7,050 bases of DNA, from NCBI GenBank assembly GCA_027030285.1, contig JALVFC010000520.1, forward strand, positions 1 through 7,050. Reading direction: 5' to 3'. Position 1 is the stretch's first letter, and the number at the start of each line of letters is the position of its first letter. The notes under the pieces are model-generated. The model worked only from the letters and a program-made list of their open reading frames with translations. It searched no databases and was not told where the DNA came from. Origin of the DNA: Thiotrichaceae bacterium. GTDB taxonomy: Bacteria; Pseudomonadota; Gammaproteobacteria; Thiotrichales; Thiotrichaceae. The position numbers and the translations under genes were made by a program. Shown one piece after another: positions 6,458 through 7,050 of this stretch.

Positions 6458-6508
6458 GAAACCTGTTTTTGTTTGGTACAATACCTTTTTTCCTGTCAAG
6501 CAGCACAC

Positions 6509-7050
6509 ATGAGCTCCCAGCCAGAACTTCACATATTCATACCCGGTTTACTCGACTCTCTCAAAATCTGGAAACGAGATTTTGACTTTATCCCGCAATC
6601 AACGGTATTAGTCGATACCCTGTCTGCCTGTTCCAGACAGCGCCAATCCCATAATGACTGGTTGACCGCAGCGTATCAGCTACTTACGGATACACATAAT
6701 GGCAACCAACATTCACATGCCAACAACTGCATGCACTATGATTTTGCTGATGATGGCCTAGATTGTAATGAAGAATCTACCAACCATGGCAAACAAAGTG
6801 TCCTTCTGGCACACCCGATTGGGCTGGAGGCAGGCATGAGTGACATTATGGTCAGCGGCGAAGTGATCAGTGACTTGTCAGCAGAAGAAAAAGCGCAACT
6901 CACCGACCAGCTAAACAAACACTTCGCACAGGATGGCTGGACATTTCGGATATCACCACAGGGGCACTGGTACCTGCAACTACCCGCAAAAGATAAACCG
7001 ACACACACCATCCCGCTACAACAGGCACTGGGAAACAGCCTTAGAGCATT
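6509..7050 (+). CDS. Conserved protein, COG4255-like (often labelled phosphoglycerate mutase-like), 3' end outside window
   Basis: An open frame of 180 codons runs off the right edge. It begins MSSQPELHIFIPGLLDSL. The segment LLAHPIGLEAGMSDIMV (residues 99-115) and the block LSAEEKAQLTDQLNKHFAQDGW (123-144) with HWYLQL (153-158) resemble a proteobacterial family of about 300-350 residues. From memory this family is annotated as COG4255 or, loosely, as cofactor-independent phosphoglycerate mutase; I know of no demonstrated mutase activity, so I give no function. Residues 61-95 form a polar linker rich in His, Asn and Asp. There is no clear Shine-Dalgarno sequence before the ATG. TACAAT at 6477-6482 is a possible -10 box, with a poor -35. 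The next in-frame Met is at residue 75, so the start is reasonable. The gene is divergent from the aminotransferase. Confidence 0.6.
   Translation, partial: MSSQPELHIFIPGLLDSLKIWKRDFDFIPQSTVLVDTLSACSRQRQSHNDWLTAAYQLLTDTHNGNQHSHANNCMHYDFADDGLDCNEESTNHGKQSVLLAHPIGLEAGMSDIMVSGEVISDLSAEEKAQLTDQLNKHFAQDGWTFRISPQGHWYLQLPAKDKPTHTIPLQQALGNSLRA

Noticed and set aside
6736..7011. 91-codon minus-strand frame at the right edge
   Set aside because: Antisense to the uninterrupted plus-strand frame from 6509, which has recognisable conserved blocks.
1..7050. Defence system, prophage, integron or CRISPR content
   Set aside because: All long frames are housekeeping or metabolic families; no tandem repeats, integrase, transposase or nuclease genes are visible.

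Overview
The window looks like ordinary chromosome from a gammaproteobacterium of moderate GC content. The NudJ, MnmA, MnmH/SelU and Trm112/YcaR-type proteins read as close relatives of proteobacterial proteins. The nudJ-mnmA order matches Escherichia coli, although the usual downstream hflD-purB pair is absent. The genus cannot be named from this stretch. I see no tRNA or rRNA gene, CRISPR array, insertion sequence, phage gene or toxin-antitoxin pair.

Layout from left to right. A tight minus-strand group runs from about 2771 down to 1: nudJ-like Nudix hydrolase, mnmA (tRNA 2-thiouridylase, overlapping nudJ by 46 bp), a short hairpin-bearing gap, a 62-residue Trm112/YcaR-family protein, and the first 311 codons of a HI0933/YhiN-type flavoprotein that leaves the window. 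A 216-bp AT-rich gap (2772-2987) holds the probable nudJ promoter and nothing else I can name. A lone minus-strand gene (2988-3884) encodes a spermidine-synthase-fold protein of unknown activity. Divergent from it, on the plus strand, is mnmH/selU (tRNA 2-selenouridine synthase, 3996-5108), whose perfect TATAAT box sits so close to the ATG that the mRNA is probably leaderless. A 70-bp REP-like inverted repeat fills the gap to a convergent class V aminotransferase of the alanine/serine-glyoxylate type (5205-6386). Divergent from that, at the right edge, begins a conserved protein of the type often annotated as phosphoglycerate mutase-like (COG4255-like), cut off after 180 codons.

The clearest functional link is at the wobble uridine of Lys, Glu and Gln tRNAs. 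MnmA makes 2-thiouridine-34, and MnmH/SelU geranylates that thio group and then replaces sulfur with selenium. The two genes lie 1.7 kb apart but are transcribed separately. Between them are nudJ, read in the same direction as mnmA, and the spermidine-synthase-like gene, whose role is unknown. The other genes look like unrelated housekeeping or metabolic neighbours. I found no convincing new multi-gene system. The items most worth a second look are the REP-like doublet, the predicted leaderless selU transcript and the atypical spermidine-synthase-like protein.
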